64,000 nucleotides of DNA. Source: Parietichytrium sp. I65-24A (taxonomy: Eukaryota; Sar; Bigyra; Thraustochytrida; Thraustochytriidae). This document shows, piece after piece, positions 61,080 through 64,000 of this stretch. The stretch spans positions 186,001-250,000 of the forward strand of contig BLSF01000007.1 in NCBI GenBank assembly GCA_012862575.1, written 5' to 3'. Position 1 is the stretch's first letter. Every line of letters begins with the position of its first letter. A program made the translations under genes and the position numbers. Under the pieces are notes generated by a model. The model searched no databases. It worked only from the letters and a program-made list of their open reading frames with translations, and was not told the origin of the DNA.

Positions 61080-62513
61080 GAACCTGTCGCGACAAAGACC
61101 AAGACCAAGTCAGTCAAGTGCGTGCAGGATCAATCGTCCTCGTTTATCTCGGCACAATGCATAATGCATGACGCATGACGCACGAGTCCGCGCGACCATC
61201 GATGACGCGTCAAGTTCAGTGGAGGACGACCAACGAGCTGAGCGTGGCACTCGAACCGCCGGGACTCGAGTAGTGCCAGTAACTCGACAAGTCGACAAGC
61301 GAGAAGAGACGAGCTAAAGCTCTTGCTCTTCTTGTTGTTCCCTGCACTGCGCCGCAGAAAGCAAACGGACTGGTTGTAAAGTTTTTACTGTCAATGCCAG
61401 CCTGCTGCTTCTGCTGTTTCTACGGCTGTCAATCGTTTTGCTACGGCTGTCAATCGTTTTGTAGTCCTGAGAGAACTTTGCTCGCGATGCTGTCCACACC
61501 GCTCGCGAGAGTCGCGAGACGTCGGAAATTCAAGCGAAGGGATTTTATTGAATTTTGAATCTTTGACGTTGGAAACGCACTGAAACCATTATTCCGAACA
61601 AGCTGTTCCGAGCCGCACGATATGCTATCACACTTCGTCCCGGGCCTGCAGGCCTTTCTACCGCGAGTCTGCCGTGTCTGCCGCATGCTTGGTGCTTGTT
61701 TGGTGCTGGCTGGCACTGATGAGCGAAACGGAAAGCGCAAGGCGACACAAGTCGCATGTACTCGGAACCAGATGGACGGAACCGCAATAAAGTTGACTGT
61801 GAATCTAGAATTTAGAATCTCGAATTCAGATCACCTCGCCACCCCCGGAGCAGAGGTTTCGGAGTTTAGAAAAATGTAATTTTTAGTTTTAGAAACTTTT
61901 GCCTTCGTAACGTAAGAAATTTCGTAAGCCTCGAGACTTTGTTTGTGCAGCCCGTCCTAGAGTAGTTCATGGCTGCCTCGATGCTGGCTAGCGGTTGCAG
62001 GAGACGGACTCATAGGATCAACTCTGCGTCAGTCTTTTTGGTGCATGTAAATGTATGTAAATGTGCAAGTGAATTTGCAATGAGCAATGAGCAATGTAGA
62101 GCAGCACTGTTCGTTTGCGCAAAAAGTGGTGTCGGCCAAGACCAACAAAAATGAAAGGATCGTTGGTACTCACAGTCACTGGCAGTACCAGCACTCGAGC
62201 ACTAGGTACTGTGACTGTGACTCGTTGCTGTCAATCCCGACTGTCTGTGACTGGCGGTCACCTGTTTGGCGTTTCGGACAGAGTGGATAGACTGCGGTGT
62301 GAGTGAGCACTGGTACTAGGACAACAGCGGCACAGCAATCACATCTGTGCAGGATTGACTCTCGGTAGTCAACTCCGAGCAAGAGCTGGCTGGTGAGAGT
62401 GTCCTCCGTCGCAGCAGAACAGTAAAACAAAACAGCGAAGCGGCAGGAGCAAGGCACGCCAGCCAAGGTGAGGGTTGAACAAGGTCTGTATCCCAGGGGA
62501 GAGCGGAGAGGAA

Positions 62514-63686
62514 ATGATCGCTGGGAAAATGTTGCTGGCGGCACGAAGTGAGCGCGTGGGTTTGGTGCGCGTCGCGCAGATCTACAAAAGGAACCTTGCT
62601 CTGCGCAATTCGGTAAGCAGCGGAGCTTTCAAGCTGTGGCCACGCGCAGTTTCAACAAAATCCCAAGCCCTTATGGAACAACATCGGACGGTGTTGAATC
62701 AGATGGGGGTGAAAACGATAGCCGACCTGGGTCCGTTCGGTGAGCGCGATCTCACGTCTCGCGGTATCTCTACCGCTGACGCTAAATCGATGCTTCATTT
62801 CAAGGAGCTGGAGGCAAATGTAAGCGAGGCATCAGCTCGAAGCGCTGAAAAGTACAAGTCGCTCACGGCTCCCCAAGAGGCCATGGTCTATCTCAATGAC
62901 AACGGGCTCGCTCGCGGCGAGCGAACCACGTCGCAGATCTTTTACTCGTCTATCCTGGGAGGGTTTTTCATCAGTTGGGGGGCTAGCATGTACGTGACCC
63001 TATCAGGGGGGACAATGGGCGTCGAGATCCTTGCCAATGCACCGGGCTTGCAAAAGGTCGTGTCCGCGCTTATCTTCCCGATTGGGCTGAGCGCGATCGT
63101 GTTATCTGGCACAGATATGCTAACCTCGAACATGATGTACGCAACTCTACCTTTTGTTTCAAACGATCCTCGGCGCACGAATGAGGAGAAATTGAGAAAT
63201 TTGGTCCATCTATGGAGCGTATCCACCCTTGGGAACTTTGTGGGTTGCGTTGCTCTCGCGTACGGAACCTCGCACCTTTTCATGGCGTACCCTGAAAGCG
63301 TGGCTTTCGCCCAGGCGCTTGCTGTGAAGAAAACTTCGGGAACTTTCCTTGCAACCTTTGCAAAAGGTATTGGAGCGAACTGGCTTGTGAACCTTGCCAT
63401 TTTCCAAGCCACCACCGCGAAAACTTCGCCTGGAAAAATGATGGTGCTTTGGCTCCCGATCACTACATTCGTGACACTCGGTCTTGAGCATTGCGTCGCG
63501 AACATGTACATCATTCCATTGGGTGCATTCCTTGGTGCAAATGTCTCCATGTATGACTTTGCCGTCACAAACATGGTGCCGACGATGCTCGGCAATGCAG
63601 TGGGAGCGGGGGTGTTTGTAAGTCTGTTCCATTGGAAAGCCATCCTACCAGACTACGTTCCCGGCAGCACCAAAAACAGTCACTAG
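62514..63686 (+). CDS. Formate/nitrite transporter (FNT) family channel, 390 aa
   Basis: Pentameric channel for formate, nitrite, lactate or related monoacids. First ATG of the frame is at 62514. A basic N-terminal extension of about 120 residues (MLLAARSERVGLVRVAQIYK, RAVSTKSQ) resembles a mitochondrial presequence plus a helical linker. The FNT core (about 125-385) has six TM helices: FYSSILGGFFISWGASMYVT, ALIFPIGLSAIVLSGTDMLT, TLGNFVGCVALAYG, GIGANWLVNLAIF, VTLGLEHCVANMYIIPLGAF and NMVPTMLGNAVGAGVFVSLF. The central His of GLEHCVANM and the conserved GNAVGA/NWLV motifs match the family; the Lys/His gate region appears normal. Single exon. Confidence 0.9.
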   Translation: MIAGKMLLAARSERVGLVRVAQIYKRNLALRNSVSSGAFKLWPRAVSTKSQALMEQHRTVLNQMGVKTIADLGPFGERDLTSRGISTADAKSMLHFKELEANVSEASARSAEKYKSLTAPQEAMVYLNDNGLARGERTTSQIFYSSILGGFFISWGASMYVTLSGGTMGVEILANAPGLQKVVSALIFPIGLSAIVLSGTDMLTSNMMYATLPFVSNDPRRTNEEKLRNLVHLWSVSTLGNFVGCVALAYGTSHLFMAYPESVAFAQALAVKKTSGTFLATFAKGIGANWLVNLAIFQATTAKTSPGKMMVLWLPITTFVTLGLEHCVANMYIIPLGAFLGANVSMYDFAVTNMVPTMLGNAVGAGVFVSLFHWKAILPDYVPGSTKNSH

Positions 63687-63926
63687 AATTTGCATTTGTT
63701 CATTCATGAGATCGAGTACAAGAATGGGCTACTCACTCACCCTGTATAGGTATTTGTACCCAGCGAAGTGTTTCGTGAAAAGAATAATATAGAAAAGGAA
63801 AATGTCATTGCACATTTATAATAATTACAATCCACCAAAATTGAGTTTCTATGCACAGGGCGCTCTTTTGCACAGATTTTGCATCGTTACAACTCGACAC
63901 AGAACCTGAGAACCTGAGTTTGCTTC
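63687..63926. other. Convergent 3' region
   Basis: 240 bases between the FNT stop and the end of the next minus-strand frame; AT-rich, no feature. Confidence 0.4.
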
Positions 63927-64000
63927 TTAAGGCGCCAGACTCTCGATAGTATCCTGAATGTTTTTCTTAGCAAGCTCGGTTGTGCTCATCTCGGAGTTGT
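63927..64000 (-). CDS. 3' end of a minus-strand gene cut by the window
   Basis: A frame open at the right edge ends at the stop 63927-63929 and reads MSTTELAKKNIQDTIESLAP at its end. It looks like a helical C-terminus with coding-like codons, but only 24 codons are visible, so neither the gene nor its product can be named. Confidence 0.35.
   Translation of the reverse strand, partial: NSEMSTTELAKKNIQDTIESLAP

Larger units (their letters stand above)
60668..62513. other. Divergent intergenic region
   Basis: About 1.85 kb with an eight-base repeat (61039-61079) and several GTACT/CTCGAG palindromes (near 60842, 61263, 62195). No gene is supported. Confidence 0.45.

Noticed and set aside
1-64000. 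Transposons, viral fossils, CRISPR arrays, rRNA, spliceosomal RNA or telomere repeats
   Set aside because: I found no reverse transcriptase, integrase, transposase, capsid, terminal repeats, regular repeat-spacer arrays or conserved rRNA/U6 blocks by reading the sequence; simple repeats explain the repetitive parts.

Overview
The window looks like nuclear DNA of a gene-dense, intron-poor unicellular eukaryote. I recognise about 23 proteins by family, and all are eukaryotic: ribosomal proteins eL37 and eL18, eIF2-alpha, RPB5, a Qb-SNARE, PP2A B'', an ankyrin-TRP-like channel, a histone deacetylase and a Treslin/Sld3-like replication factor. PTKAPT-type linkers in secreted proteins, mostly single-exon genes, a plant-type UDP-sugar pyrophosphorylase and a copper transporter with Cys-rich ectodomain suggest a stramenopile, possibly a thraustochytrid. 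That is an inference from style, not from a marker gene. I saw no rRNA or tRNA gene, transposon, viral fossil or CRISPR array.

Layout. 1-2731: C-terminally cut Treslin-like gene (minus). 5.4-9.1 kb: PUF-like protein and eL37. 10.0-13.0 kb: ankyrin-HDAC-PAH fusion. 15.4-17.4 kb: a small unknown gene and eL18, whose only coding intron follows the ATG. 17.9-31.1 kb: a run of minus-strand genes, mostly membrane proteins: an ankyrin-TRP-like channel, two RING-H2 transmembrane E3 candidates, a small candidate membrane protein, a CTR-type copper transporter and a J-domain/FN3 protein. 32.4-35.5 kb: a secreted astacin protease and a small membrane protein. 35.5-39.6 kb is almost empty. 39.6-46.7 kb: housekeeping genes (Zn-binding small protein, eIF2-alpha, SNARE, RPB5, N-formylglutamate amidohydrolase). 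46.7-58.0 kb: glycosyltransferase, four-CCCH protein, UDP-sugar pyrophosphorylase with an acylation-type N-terminus, PP2A B'' and a CAP-Gly/RanBD/PP2C fusion. 58.9-64.0 kb: two small or unknown genes, an FNT-family channel and the tail of one more gene.

Genes are mostly independent transcription units on both strands. The clearest theme is unusual domain combinations: HDAC fused to a Sin3-type PAH domain, PP2C fused to CAP-Gly and a Ran-binding-like domain, J-domain fused to fibronectin type III, and a lectin-like module inserted inside an astacin catalytic domain. A second theme is regulatory: purine (GA) microsatellites sit upstream of several start codons, especially of translation genes, and GTACT-type palindromes recur between genes. 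A tentative metabolic link is that N-formylglutamate amidohydrolase (releases formate) and the FNT channel (carries formate) both begin with mitochondrial-presequence-like N-termini.
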